In this document: positions 29,759 through 39,295 of the stretch, piece after piece
Layout of the letters: the number at the start of each line of letters is the position of its first letter
Position numbering within the stretch: the first letter of the stretch is position 1
Source of the DNA: Burkholderia vietnamiensis LMG 10929
GTDB taxonomy: Bacteria; Pseudomonadota; Gammaproteobacteria; Burkholderiales; Burkholderiaceae
Reading direction: 5' to 3'
Length of the DNA stretch: 64,000 nucleotides
Assembly: GCF_000959445.1 (NCBI RefSeq)
Contig: NZ_CP009630.1
Coordinates: forward strand, 1-64,000
Made by a program: the position numbers and the translations under genes
Notes under the pieces: generated by a model
What the model saw: only the letters and a program-made list of their open reading frames with translations
Told to the model about the DNA's origin: nothing
Databases searched by the model: none

Positions 29759-29822
29759 CGCTCAACCGCTCAACCGCTCAACCGCTCAACCGCTCAACCG
29801 CTCAACCGCTCAACCGCTCACC
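29759..29822. repeat. Octanucleotide tandem repeat (CGCTCAAC)n
   Basis: Seven perfect copies of the 8-bp unit CGCTCAAC (29759-29814) plus a degenerate eighth (CGCTCACC). It lies 32 bp beyond the IclR stop codon and about 190 bp upstream of the H-NS-like gene. Copy number of such repeats often varies between strains. Confidence 0.95.
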
Positions 29823-29854
29823 CCACCCACCGCCCTTTACGCCGTCCCCCCCAT

Positions 29855-30679
29855 TCACCGACTCCCCGCCCGCCACATCGACAACTGACCGGCCGTCTCC
29901 CGCAGCCTTGCCGCGACCGCGTCAGCCGACGGCGCCGTGTGCGCATCGATCCGGCGCATGTACGGACAGGTCAGCACGGCGATCGAATGACCCGACGGGC
30001 CGACGATCGGTGCGCTCAGATCGGTGACGCCATACGCCTGGCGGCTGTCCTGCCGCAAGTAGCCGGACTGCCGAATGGCGTGACATACCTGCGCGAGCTC
30101 CTGTTCGTCGATCGGCGCTTCGCCCTTGACCTTGCGATGCTCGGCCAGCATGTGCGCGCGCTGCTCGGTGTTCTGGAACGACAGCATCACGCGTCCCGAC
30201 GCCGTATCGGCCAGCGCGATGCGCGAGCCGAGCCGCACCGACACGCCCCACGGCCCGGGGCCGTCGACCTGCGCGATCACGAGCAGGTTGCCGTGATCGT
30301 AGACGGTCAGATGGCACGACTGTTCGGCTGCGTCAGCGAATCGATGCATCAGCGGCAACGCCTCCGCGATCAGCCGACTCATAGGTGGATGCCGGTGTGC
30401 AAGTGCGAACAGCTTCAGACTCAGCGTGTAGCGGTCGCCGCCGCTCGAGCGCATCACGTAGCGGCGCGCGACGAGTCGCTCGAGCATCCGGTAGATCTCG
30501 CTCGCGTTGCGGCCAAGTTCTCTCGTGATTTCGGTGCGGGTCAATCCTTCCTTTTGTTCCGACAGGAGCTCGAGAATGTCGAGGCCCTTGTCGAGCGCAG
30601 GCGCGCGATAGCGGTCGGCTGCGCCCGTCGACTCCAGTGCGTCGCTGTTGGAGAGCGGGTTGTCAGTAGTTAGCGTCAT
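29855..30679 (-). CDS. IclR-family transcriptional regulator
   Basis: A 274-aa regulator. The N-terminal winged HTH (about 25-85) contains KGLDILELLSEQKEGLTRTE and ITRELGRNASEIYRMLERLV. The C-terminal IclR effector domain (about 100-270) includes SRIALADTASGRVMLSF and SGYLRQDSRQAYGVTDLSAP. It is divergent from the FAH-family hydrolase gene and likely represses or activates it in response to an aromatic or sugar-acid intermediate. The ATG at 30679 places the HTH in the normal position. Confidence 0.9.
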   Translation of the reverse strand: MTLTTDNPLSNSDALESTGAADRYRAPALDKGLDILELLSEQKEGLTRTEITRELGRNASEIYRMLERLVARRYVMRSSGGDRYTLSLKLFALAHRHPPMSRLIAEALPLMHRFADAAEQSCHLTVYDHGNLLVIAQVDGPGPWGVSVRLGSRIALADTASGRVMLSFQNTEQRAHMLAEHRKVKGEAPIDEQELAQVCHAIRQSGYLRQDSRQAYGVTDLSAPIVGPSGHSIAVLTCPYMRRIDAHTAPSADAVAARLRETAGQLSMWRAGSR

Positions 30680-31117
30680 GTGTAGGAAGTCAGGGAGTTG
30701 CCGATCGGTGGGCGACGCACGCTGGCGGACGTGCACGCGGCGTCGCGAAGCCGCGCGCGGATATGACTGCCATCCGCGCGAGCCCGACAACATTCAGTGT
30801 GCGATGCAGCGTGTTTTTTACCGATCGTTATCGGGCATGAACGGCTCAGGTGCCGTTCGCGATGACAGGGTCATAAGAAATACTGGATATTCATCTTTCA
30901 GCGTCGAAGGACGCGAGAGGCGGCCGCCATGCCGACCGCGTCGGCGTATCCGCCGCTGCAACGTAATCTCTGCGGTCGCACCAATAGTCGGTATCCGTCG
31001 CGCGCCATTCCACCGCCAGCCGCCGATGGTACAAAGAGCGGCGGGTCATCGATGGTGCGCACGCGCGTCGTCGTCGGCCGGTATCCTGTCACATTCGCCA
31101 CCAAGAGGTTCAGCACG
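30680..31117. promoter_or_regulatory. Divergent control region between the IclR regulator and the FAH enzyme
   Basis: 438 bp. It carries two dyads close together: CCGAT-CGTT-ATCGG (30821-30834) and GAACGG-N8-CCGTTC (30839-30858). Both are plausible operators for the adjacent IclR protein. The region 30860-30910 is AT-rich (ATAAGAAATACTGGATATTC) and may hold one of the promoters. Confidence 0.5.
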
Positions 31118-31966
31118 ATGAAACTGCTTCGCTACGGCCCGCCCGGCCAGGAAAAGCCCGGTATTCTCGACGCGCAAGGCCGGATTCGCGACCTGTCCGC
31201 GCATGTGCCGGATCTGGCCGGCGACGCGCTGTCCGACGCCGCGCTCGCGCGCCTGCGTGCGCTGGACCCGGCCGCGCTGCCGCTCGTCGCGGGCGAGCCG
31301 CGCATCGGGGCGTGCGTCGCGCGCGTCGGCAAGTTCATCGCGATCGGGCTGAACTATGCGGATCATGCGGCCGAAGCCGGCATGGCCGTCCCGAAGGAGC
31401 CGGTGGTGTTCGGCAAGTGGACGAGTTCGATCTGCGGCCCGAACGACGACATCGAAATCCCGAAGGGTTCGGTCAAGACCGACTGGGAAGTCGAACTGGG
31501 CGTCGTCATCGGCGCAACCTGCAAGGACGTCGACGAAGCGCGCGCGCTCGACTACGTCGCCGGCTATTGCGTGGTCAACGACGTGTCCGAGCGCGAGTGG
31601 CAACTCGAGCGCGGCGGTCAGTGGGACAAGGGCAAAGGCTTCGACACGTTCGGGCCGATCGGGCCGTGGCTCGTCACGCGCGACGAAGTGCCCGATCCGC
31701 AACGCCTCGACCTGTGGCTGGAGGTCGACGGACACCGCTATCAGAACGGCAACACGCGCACGATGGTGTTCACCGTCGCGCAACTGGTCGCGTATCTGTC
31801 GACCTGCATGACGCTGCAGCCGGGCGACGTGATCACGACCGGCACGCCGCCGGGCGTCGGAATGGGCATCAAGCCGTCGCCGGTGTTCCTGAAGGCCGGC
31901 CAGACGCTGCGTCTCGGCATCGAAGGGCTCGGCGAGCAACTGCAGCACACGCGCAACGCACGGTAG
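31118..31966 (+). CDS. Fumarylacetoacetate hydrolase family protein
   Basis: A 282-aa cytosolic enzyme of the FAH superfamily, which hydrolyses or decarboxylates 2,4-dioxo acids using a divalent metal. Catalytic features are IGLNYADHAAEAGM, DWEVELGVVIG with the metal-binding glutamates, and GYCVVNDVSEREWQ. Close relatives are annotated as ureidoglycolate lyase or 2,4-diketo-3-deoxy-L-fuconate hydrolase; the latter fits the IclR neighbour and motif RGGQWDKGKGFDTFGPIGPW. The exact substrate is uncertain. The ATG at 31118 follows AAGAGG. Confidence 0.88.
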   Translation: MKLLRYGPPGQEKPGILDAQGRIRDLSAHVPDLAGDALSDAALARLRALDPAALPLVAGEPRIGACVARVGKFIAIGLNYADHAAEAGMAVPKEPVVFGKWTSSICGPNDDIEIPKGSVKTDWEVELGVVIGATCKDVDEARALDYVAGYCVVNDVSEREWQLERGGQWDKGKGFDTFGPIGPWLVTRDEVPDPQRLDLWLEVDGHRYQNGNTRTMVFTVAQLVAYLSTCMTLQPGDVITTGTPPGVGMGIKPSPVFLKAGQTLRLGIEGLGEQLQHTRNAR

Positions 31967-32324
31967 CGGTCGGCGCGTGGGGCGCTGCGTGAACGGCGAA
32001 TGCCGAATTCGCAGTGCCCAGCGCCCATTGCCCGCTGAACGTCTACCGCCGCGTGCCGTCCGCGAAGCGTCGAATATCGAGGACTGAACGTCGATCGTCG
32101 AATGCCGGCCGCTGACGGTTGCCGCTCAACGTCGACCGCTGGCCACCGACTGCAGAACACGGTTGCAGAACGCCGCCCGCCGACATCAATTCATCGGCGC
32201 CCTGAAGAACAGAACAGCCGCCCCGGCCGGAATTCAACGCGCTTCATCGCGCTTCAACGCCCCGACCCCACAACCCGCGCCCGCATCCGGCCGCTACAGC
32301 ACCGCGATCCCCCACATCCCCGCC
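31967..32324. other. Intergenic region with degenerate CTGAACGTC repeats
   Basis: 358 bp between the FAH gene and the end of prpR. It includes imperfect direct repeats built on CTGAACGTC, near 32035 and 32083, with a CTCAACGTC variant near 32126. Their spacing is about 45 bp. No gene or U-tract terminator is visible. Confidence 0.4.
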
Positions 32325-34307
32325 TCACTTACCCGAGAGCTTGCGCCACAGCGTCGTCTTGCTGATCCCGAGCATCGCGCACGCGCGATCGCGATCGCCG
32401 CCGCACGCATCCAGCACCGCGCGAATCTCGTCGGCTTCCGCGCGACGGCGGCGCGCGTGCAGGGTGCGCGCATCGTCGTCGTCCGCGGCCTCGACCGGCG
32501 CCGCGAACAGCTCGGGCGCGATCGCCCGCAGCGCGTCCGGCGCGAGCGCCGGGCACGCGGCGGTCAGATCGTTCTCGTCGGCTTCCTCGGCTAGTTCCAC
32601 CGCGATCCGCTCGATCACGTTCTGCAGCTCGCGCACGTTGCCGGGCCATCGATAGCGCGCGAGCGTCGATTGCGTCGCGCCGAGCACGCGCAGCGCGTCG
32701 CCGGGCTCGCGCATGCGCTCGGCGAGCCGCGGCTCGCGCTGCGCGGCCTGTACGAGCAGCGTCGCCGCAAGCGCCGGGATGTCGGCCGCGCGCTCGCGCA
32801 GCGGCGGCAGGCCCACGTTCAGGATGTTGAGCCGGTAATACAGATCCGCGCGGAACGTGCCGGCTTCGACGGCCGCCAGCAACGGCCGGTGCGTCGCGGC
32901 GATCACGCGCACGTCGATCCGGATCGGCTCGGTCGAGCCGAGGCGGATCACCTCGCGCTCCTGCAGCACCCGCAGCAGCCGGCTTTGCAGCGACGGCGGC
33001 ATCTCGCCGATTTCGTCCAGAAACAGCGTGCCGCGGTGCGCGGCCTCGAACAGCCCCGTCTTGCCGCCGCGCCGCGCGCCGGTGAACGCGCCTTCCTCGT
33101 AACCGAACAGCTCGCTTTCGAGCAGCGCCTCCGGAAACGCGCCGCAGTTGACCGCGACGAATGGGTAATTGCGCCGCGCCGACAGCGCATGCAGGCTCTG
33201 CGCGATCATCTCCTTGCCGGTGCCGCTTTCGCCGAGCACCAGCACGGTCGCGTCGGATTTCGCGTAGCGGCGCACGAGGTCGCGCACGCGCGCCATCGGC
33301 GCGGACGCGCCGATCACGTCGTCGAGCGTGTAGCGCGCCGCGAACTGCTGCGTGTTCGGCTGCGAACGCAGCGCGCGGTCGAGCCGCTCCACCGCGCGCG
33401 ACTCCTGGAACGTCAGCACGCTGCCGGACGTCACGCCGCGATCGACGAGCGGCCCGCGATGCACGACGTATCTCACGCCGCGCACGGTCGCGAGCGCATC
33501 GCCGTCTTCGCCGCGTAGCGTGCGCAGCTCCGGCCTGAGATCGACGAGCGCGCGGCCGACGGCCGCCGCGGGTTCGACTCCGAGCGCCGACGCGAGCCGC
33601 TCGTTGATCGCCTCCACCCGCCCGCGCGCATCGAGCGCGACGACGCCGTCGCGCAGATGCTGCAGCAGGTTGTCGAGCCGCTGCCGGCGAAACGCCTCGG
33701 CGTGGGTTGCATACGCGACTTCGAGCGCGGTCTCGACCGCCTGGCGCACCGACGCGTGCGAATACAGGAATACCGCGCCCATGCCCGCGCTCGCCGCCAG
33801 ATCGGTGACGAGGCCGGGGCCGACGATCGTCTCGATGCCGCGGTCGTGCAGGTCGTGCACGCACGCCTCCGCTTCCTGCGCGGACTGATATGACGCAAAC
33901 TGCACGTCGAGCCCGTACGCGGCGACGAAGCGGCGCACTTCGGGCGGCGTCTCGCCGGCGCTGACGAGCGCAATGCGGGTCGCGTCCCGACGCGCGCGCG
34001 CGAGCGCCTGCATCACGTCGAAGCCGGTCGGCGACACGACCACCACCGGCACCTGCGCGCGCGTTTTCAGGAAGCCGCCGTTCGAGCCGGCCGCGACGAT
34101 CACGTCGGGCCGCGCGGTGCCGGCTTCGGCGATCGCGCTCAGCGCGTCTTCGTACGCGCGCGTGACGATGCGCACGTCGGCGCGTTCGTCGAATTCGCCG
34201 GCGATCTCGCGGAACAGGTCGCGCAGCCGGCTGATGCCCATCGCCCAGATGCGTGGGCGCACCGCGCGGTCGGTCGGGCCGGCGGGCGTGGTCGAGGAGA
34301 GGTCCAT
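32325..34307 (-). CDS. prpR: Propionate catabolism activator PrpR
   Basis: A sigma-54-dependent activator (660 aa) that senses 2-methylcitrate and turns on the prp operon. A PrpR_N sensor (about 20-195), a PAS-like domain (about 215-300), an AAA+ domain (325-560) with Walker A GESGTGKE (359-366), GAFTGA loop (406-411) and Walker B, and a Fis HTH ([20 protein letters not shown]) at the C-terminus are all visible. It is divergent from prpB with a 171-bp regulatory region between them. Length and order match known PrpR proteins. Confidence 0.95.
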   Translation of the reverse strand: MDLSSTTPAGPTDRAVRPRIWAMGISRLRDLFREIAGEFDERADVRIVTRAYEDALSAIAEAGTARPDVIVAAGSNGGFLKTRAQVPVVVVSPTGFDVMQALARARRDATRIALVSAGETPPEVRRFVAAYGLDVQFASYQSAQEAEACVHDLHDRGIETIVGPGLVTDLAASAGMGAVFLYSHASVRQAVETALEVAYATHAEAFRRQRLDNLLQHLRDGVVALDARGRVEAINERLASALGVEPAAAVGRALVDLRPELRTLRGEDGDALATVRGVRYVVHRGPLVDRGVTSGSVLTFQESRAVERLDRALRSQPNTQQFAARYTLDDVIGASAPMARVRDLVRRYAKSDATVLVLGESGTGKEMIAQSLHALSARRNYPFVAVNCGAFPEALLESELFGYEEGAFTGARRGGKTGLFEAAHRGTLFLDEIGEMPPSLQSRLLRVLQEREVIRLGSTEPIRIDVRVIAATHRPLLAAVEAGTFRADLYYRLNILNVGLPPLRERAADIPALAATLLVQAAQREPRLAERMREPGDALRVLGATQSTLARYRWPGNVRELQNVIERIAVELAEEADENDLTAACPALAPDALRAIAPELFAAPVEAADDDDARTLHARRRRAEADEIRAVLDACGGDRDRACAMLGISKTTLWRKLSGK

Positions 34308-34327
34308 GACGATCGATTATGCGCGTG

Positions 34328-34364
34328 GCATTTCATTTTTGAAACACAAAAGCGCCGAAATGAA
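34328..34364. promoter_or_regulatory. Putative PrpR operator
   Basis: An AT-rich island in the prpR-prpB gap contains TTTCA-TTTT-TGAAA (34329-34342) and outer arms ATTTCAT (34328-34334) and ATGAAAT (34358-34364), which are perfect complements. It is about 70-105 bp upstream of the prpB sigma-54 promoter, the usual place for an activator site, and abuts the prpR start. Confidence 0.6.
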
Positions 34365-34432
34365 ATCGGCCGACGAATCGTGCCGCGCGCCGCTTGCTTA
34401 AGAATCAGTGGGTTAGCGGTGGAATGGTGCGC

Positions 34433-34448
34433 TGGCCCGGTCCTTGCT
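34433..34448 (+). promoter_or_regulatory. Sigma-54 (-24/-12) promoter of prpBC-acnD-prpF
   Basis: TGGCCCG-GTCC-TTGCT matches the sigma-54 consensus except one base, with correct spacing. It ends 30 bp before the prpB ATG, and the adjacent divergent gene encodes the sigma-54 activator PrpR. Confidence 0.88.
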
Positions 34449-34478
34449 GGTAATGGGCATTCCTTCAGGAGGCCGTTC

Positions 34479-35372
34479 ATGAGCAACACGCATCTTCAAA
34501 GCGCCGGCGCGAAGTTTCGCGCGGCAGTCGCGGCCGAGCAGCCGCTGCAGGTGGTCGGCGCGATCACCGCATACGCGGCCAAGATGGCGCAGGCCGTCGG
34601 CTTCAAGGCCGTCTACCTGTCGGGCGGCGGCGTCGCGGCGAATTCGCTCGGGATCCCCGACCTGGGCATCAGCACGATGGAAGACGTGCTGATCGACGCC
34701 AACCGGATCACCAACGCGACCGACCTGCCGCTGCTCGTCGACATCGACACGGGCTGGGGCGGCGCGTTCAACATCGCGCGCACGGTGCGCTCGTTCATCA
34801 AGGCCGGCGTCGCAGCCGTGCATCTCGAGGACCAGGTCGGCCAGAAGCGCTGCGGCCACCGTCCGGGCAAGGAAGTCGTGCCGGTCGAGGAAATGGTCGA
34901 TCGCGTGAAGGCCGCAGTCGACGCGCGCACCGACGACCAGTTCGTGATCATGGCGCGCACCGACGCTGCCGCGGCGGAAGGGATCGACGCGGCGATCGAG
35001 CGTGCGGTTGCGTACGTCGAAGCCGGCGCCGACATGATCTTCCCGGAAGCGATGAAGACGCTCGACGACTATCGCCGCTTCAAGGCCGCCGTGAAGGTGC
35101 CGATCCTCGCGAACCTGACCGAATTCGGCTCGACGCCGCTGTTCACGCTCGACGAGCTGCGCGAAGCGAACGTCGACATCGCGCTGTACTGCTGCGGCGC
35201 GTATCGCGCGATGAACAAGGCGGCGCTGAACTTCTACGAGACGCTGCGCCGCGACGGCACGCAGAAGGCTGCCGTGCCGACGATGCAGACGCGCGCCGAG
35301 CTGTACGACTTCCTCGGCTATCACGAATACGAGCAGAAGCTCGACCAATTGTTCGCGCAGGGCAAGAAGTAA
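34479..35372 (+). CDS. prpB: 2-Methylisocitrate lyase
   Basis: This enzyme (297 aa) cleaves 2-methylisocitrate to pyruvate and succinate, the last step of the methylcitrate cycle. It belongs to the ICL/PEP mutase superfamily. The signature [12 protein letters not shown] (about 124-135) contains the catalytic cysteine, and [20 protein letters not shown] binds Mg. The ATG at 34479 has AGGAGG seven bases upstream and is the first gene after the sigma-54 promoter. prpC follows after 48 bp. Confidence 0.95.
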   Translation: MSNTHLQSAGAKFRAAVAAEQPLQVVGAITAYAAKMAQAVGFKAVYLSGGGVAANSLGIPDLGISTMEDVLIDANRITNATDLPLLVDIDTGWGGAFNIARTVRSFIKAGVAAVHLEDQVGQKRCGHRPGKEVVPVEEMVDRVKAAVDARTDDQFVIMARTDAAAAEGIDAAIERAVAYVEAGADMIFPEAMKTLDDYRRFKAAVKVPILANLTEFGSTPLFTLDELREANVDIALYCCGAYRAMNKAALNFYETLRRDGTQKAAVPTMQTRAELYDFLGYHEYEQKLDQLFAQGKK

Positions 35373-35420
35373 CGCGGCCCGCGCGACCCGACACACGCAT
35401 CCCCATTGGAGAATGTAAAC

Positions 35421-36593
35421 ATGAGTGAGACGAAAGACGCAGCAGCACCGGCCGCAGCAGGCGGATTCAAGCCGAAGAAGTCGGTGGCGCTGTCCGGCGT
35501 GACGGCCGGCAACACCGCGCTGTGCACGGTCGGCCGGACCGGCAACGACCTGCACTACCGCGGCTACGACATTCTCGACGTCGCCGAATCGTGCGACTTC
35601 GAGGAAATCGCGCACCTGCTGGTACACGGCACGCTGCCGAACCTGACCGAGCTGGCTGCGTACAAGACCAAGCTGCGCGCGCTGCGCGGGCTGCCGAACG
35701 CGCTGAAGGCCGCGCTCGAGCAGATTCCGGCGTCGGCGCACCCGATGGACGTGATGCGCACCGGCGTATCGGTGCTCGGCACCGTGCTGCCGGAGAAGGA
35801 CGATCACAACCTGCCGGGCGCGCGCGACATCGCCGATCGCCTGATGGCGTCGCTCGGCTCGATGCTGCTGTACTGGTATCACTTCTCGCACAACGGCAAG
35901 CGCATCGAGACGGAAACCGACGACGACTCGATCGGCGGCCACTTCCTGCACCTGCTGCACGGCAAGGCGCCGTCGAAGTCGTGGGTCGAAGCGATGCACA
36001 CGTCGCTGATCCTGTACGCGGAGCACGAGTTCAACGCATCGACGTTCACCGGCCGCGTGATCGCGGGCACCGGCTCGGACATCTACTCGGCGATCACCGG
36101 CGCGATCGGCGCGCTGCGCGGCCCGAAGCACGGCGGCGCGAACGAGGTCGCATACGACATCCAGAGCCGCTACGACTCGCCTGACGAAGCCGAACTGGAC
36201 ATCCGCCGCCGCGTCGAGAACAAGGAAGTCGTGATCGGCTTCGGCCATCCGGTCTACACGATCTCCGATCCGCGCAACAAGGTGATCAAGGGCGTCGCGC
36301 ACAAGCTGTCGAAGGAAGCGGGCGACCTGAAGCTGTACAACATCGCCGAGCGCCTCGAGTCCGTGATGTGGGACGCGAAGAAGATGTTCCCGAACCTGGA
36401 CTGGTTCAGCGCCGTGTCGTATCACCTGATGGGTGTGCCGACCGCGATGTTCACGCCGCTGTTCGTGATCTCGCGCACGTCCGGCTGGAGCGCGCACATC
36501 ATCGAGCAGCGCATCGACAACAAGATCATCCGCCCGAGCGCGAACTACACCGGTCCGGAAGATCTGCAGTTCGTGCCGATCGACAAGCGCTGA
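35421..36593 (+). CDS. prpC: 2-Methylcitrate synthase
   Basis: This citrate synthase family enzyme (390 aa) condenses propionyl-CoA with oxaloacetate. Typical features are [19 protein letters not shown] opening (here [15 protein letters not shown]), [14 protein letters not shown], and catalytic histidines in the segments [13 protein letters not shown] and [14 protein letters not shown], plus [13 protein letters not shown]. The N-terminal Ala/Lys-rich tail is unusual in length but common in this genus. It starts 48 bp after prpB, with GGAG upstream. Confidence 0.95.
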   Translation: MSETKDAAAPAAAGGFKPKKSVALSGVTAGNTALCTVGRTGNDLHYRGYDILDVAESCDFEEIAHLLVHGTLPNLTELAAYKTKLRALRGLPNALKAALEQIPASAHPMDVMRTGVSVLGTVLPEKDDHNLPGARDIADRLMASLGSMLLYWYHFSHNGKRIETETDDDSIGGHFLHLLHGKAPSKSWVEAMHTSLILYAEHEFNASTFTGRVIAGTGSDIYSAITGAIGALRGPKHGGANEVAYDIQSRYDSPDEAELDIRRRVENKEVVIGFGHPVYTISDPRNKVIKGVAHKLSKEAGDLKLYNIAERLESVMWDAKKMFPNLDWFSAVSYHLMGVPTAMFTPLFVISRTSGWSAHIIEQRIDNKIIRPSANYTGPEDLQFVPIDKR

Positions 36594-36674
36594 CATGCCG
36601 CCGCGCGCGCCGGCGTCCGCGATGCGGGCGTCCGGCGCGCGCGCAACGTTTCATCCCGAATTCCGCCCCACATC

Positions 36675-39269
36675 ATGAATACCGCCTACCGCAAACCTCT
36701 GCCCGGCACGTCGCTCGACTACTTCGACGCGCGCGCCGCGATCGACGCGATCGCCCCCGGCGCCTACGACACGCTGCCGTACACGTCGCGCGTGCTCGCC
36801 GAAAACCTCGTGCGCCGCTGCGACCCGGCGATCCTCGCCGATTCGCTGAAGCAGATCATCGAGCGCAAGCGCGAGCGCGACTTCCCGTGGTTCCCGGCGC
36901 GCGTGGTGTGCCATGACATCCTCGGCCAGACGGCGCTCGTCGACCTCGCGGGCCTGCGCGACGCGATCGCCGAGCGCGGCGGCGACCCGGCGAAGGTGAA
37001 CCCGGTCGTGCCCGTGCAACTGATCGTCGACCACTCGCTCGCCGTCGAATGCGGCGGCTTCGATCCCGACGCGTTCGCGAAGAACCGCGCGATCGAGGAT
37101 CGTCGCAACGAGGACCGCTTCCACTTCATCGAGTGGACCAAGAAGTCGTTCGAGAACGTCGACGTGATCCCGCCGGGCAACGGCATCATGCACCAGATCA
37201 ACCTGGAGAAGATGTCGCCGGTGATCCAGGTGCAGGACGGCATCGCCTATCCGGACACCTGCGTCGGCACCGACAGCCACACGCCGCACGTCGACGCGCT
37301 CGGCGTGATCGCGATCGGCGTGGGCGGCCTCGAGGCGGAGAACGTGATGCTGGGCCGCGCGTCGTGGATGCGCCTGCCCGACATCGTCGGCGTCGAGCTG
37401 ACCGGCAAGCGTCAGCCCGGCATCACCGCGACCGACGTCGTGCTCGCGCTGACCGAGTTCCTGCGCAAGGAAAAGGTGGTGGGCGCCTATCTGGAATTCC
37501 GTGGCGCTGGCGCGGCGAGCCTCACGCTCGGCGATCGCGCGACGATCTCGAACATGGCGCCGGAATACGGCGCGACGGCCGCGATGTTCTTCATCGACGG
37601 TCAGACCACCGACTATCTGCGCCTCACCGGCCGCAGCGACGAACAGGTCAAGCTGGTCGAGACGTACGCGAAGGCGGCCGGGCTGTGGGCCGACACGCTC
37701 GCGCATGCGCAGTACGAGCGCACGCTGACGTTCGATCTGTCGAGCGTCGTGCGCAACATGGCCGGCCCGTCGAACCCGCACAAGCGTCTGCCGACCTCCG
37801 ACCTCGCCGCGCGCGGCATCGCCGGCCAGTGGGAAGAGAAGCCGGGCGAGATGCCGGACGGCGCGGTCATCATCGCGGCCATCACGAGCTGCACGAACAC
37901 CAGCAACCCGCGCAACGTGATCGCGGCCGCGCTGCTCGCGCGCAATGCGAACGCGCGCGGCCTCACGCGCAAGCCGTGGGTGAAGAGCTCGCTCGCGCCC
38001 GGCTCGAAGGCGGTCGAGCTGTATCTGAAGGAAGCGAACCTGCTGCCGGAACTCGAGAAGCTCGGGTTCGGCATCGTCGCGTTCGCATGCACGACCTGCA
38101 ACGGGATGTCGGGCGCGCTCGATCCGAAGATCCAGCAGGAGATCGTCGATCGCGACCTGTACGCGACCGCCGTGCTGTCCGGCAACCGCAATTTCGACGG
38201 CCGCATCCATCCGTATGCGAAGCAGGCGTTCCTCGCGTCGCCGCCGCTCGTCGTCGCGTATGCGATCGCCGGCACGATCCGCTTCGACATCGAGAAGGAC
38301 GCGCTCGGCCACGACGCGCACGGCAAGCCCGTCACGCTGAAGGACATCTGGCCGACCGACGAGGAGATCGACGCGATCGTCGCATCGAGCGTGAAGCCCG
38401 AGCAGTTCCGCAAGGTCTACGAGCCGATGTTCGCGCGCACGGCCGATGCGGGCGAGCGTGCCGCGCCGCTGTACGAGTGGCGGCCGCAGAGCACCTACAT
38501 TCGCCGTCCGCCGTACTGGGAAGGGGCGCTGGCCGGCGAGCGTACGCTCAAGGGCATGCGGCCGCTCGCGGTGCTCGGCGACAACATCACGACCGACCAC
38601 CTGTCGCCGTCGAACGCGATTCTCGCGACCAGCGCGGCCGGCGAGTACCTCACCAAGATGGGCCTGCCGGAAGAAGACTTCAATTCCTACGCGACGCACC
38701 GGGGAGACCACCTGACCGCGCAGCGCGCGACCTTCGCGAACCCGACGCTCGTCAACGAGATGGCGGTCGTCGACGGCGCGGTGAAGAAGGGCTCGCTCGC
38801 CCGCGTTGAACCCGACGGCAAGGTCATGCGGATGTGGGAAGCGATCGAGACGTACATGAATCGCAAGCAGCCGCTGATCGTGATCGCGGGCGCCGACTAC
38901 GGCCAGGGCTCGTCGCGCGACTGGGCGGCCAAGGGCGTGCGGCTCGCGGGCGTCGAGGCGATCGTCGCCGAAGGGTTCGAGCGGATTCACCGCACGAACC
39001 TGATCGGGATGGGCGTGCTGCCGCTGGAGTTCAAGCCCGGCACGAACCGCAAGACGCTCGGCATCGACGGCACCGAAACGTTCGACGTGATCGGCGCACG
39101 CACGCCGCGCGCCGACCTGACGCTCGTGATTCATCGTCGCGACGGCGAGCGCGTCGAGGTGCCCGTCACGTGCCGGCTCGACACGGCGGAAGAAGTGTCG
39201 ATCTACGACGCGGGCGGCGTGCTGCAGCGTTTCGCGCAGGACTTCCTCGAATCGTCGCAAGCGGCTTGA
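36675..39269 (+). CDS. acnD: Fe/S-dependent 2-methylcitrate dehydratase AcnD
   Basis: An aconitase-family [4Fe-4S] enzyme (864 aa) that dehydrates 2-methylcitrate with help from PrpF, replacing PrpD. Seen are VGTDSHTPHVDALGVI (substrate binding), cluster cysteines in ITSCTNTSNP and ACTTCNGMSG, and the C-terminal swivel domain with GADYGQGSSRDWAAKG. Length fits AcnD (860-870 aa) rather than AcnB. Its position between prpC and prpF is diagnostic. No prpD lies in the operon. Confidence 0.95.
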   Translation: MNTAYRKPLPGTSLDYFDARAAIDAIAPGAYDTLPYTSRVLAENLVRRCDPAILADSLKQIIERKRERDFPWFPARVVCHDILGQTALVDLAGLRDAIAERGGDPAKVNPVVPVQLIVDHSLAVECGGFDPDAFAKNRAIEDRRNEDRFHFIEWTKKSFENVDVIPPGNGIMHQINLEKMSPVIQVQDGIAYPDTCVGTDSHTPHVDALGVIAIGVGGLEAENVMLGRASWMRLPDIVGVELTGKRQPGITATDVVLALTEFLRKEKVVGAYLEFRGAGAASLTLGDRATISNMAPEYGATAAMFFIDGQTTDYLRLTGRSDEQVKLVETYAKAAGLWADTLAHAQYERTLTFDLSSVVRNMAGPSNPHKRLPTSDLAARGIAGQWEEKPGEMPDGAVIIAAITSCTNTSNPRNVIAAALLARNANARGLTRKPWVKSSLAPGSKAVELYLKEANLLPELEKLGFGIVAFACTTCNGMSGALDPKIQQEIVDRDLYATAVLSGNRNFDGRIHPYAKQAFLASPPLVVAYAIAGTIRFDIEKDALGHDAHGKPVTLKDIWPTDEEIDAIVASSVKPEQFRKVYEPMFARTADAGERAAPLYEWRPQSTYIRRPPYWEGALAGERTLKGMRPLAVLGDNITTDHLSPSNAILATSAAGEYLTKMGLPEEDFNSYATHRGDHLTAQRATFANPTLVNEMAVVDGAVKKGSLARVEPDGKVMRMWEAIETYMNRKQPLIVIAGADYGQGSSRDWAAKGVRLAGVEAIVAEGFERIHRTNLIGMGVLPLEFKPGTNRKTLGIDGTETFDVIGARTPRADLTLVIHRRDGERVEVPVTCRLDTAEEVSIYDAGGVLQRFAQDFLESSQAA

Positions 39270-39295
39270 GCCGGACACACAGGGATAACCGAGAC

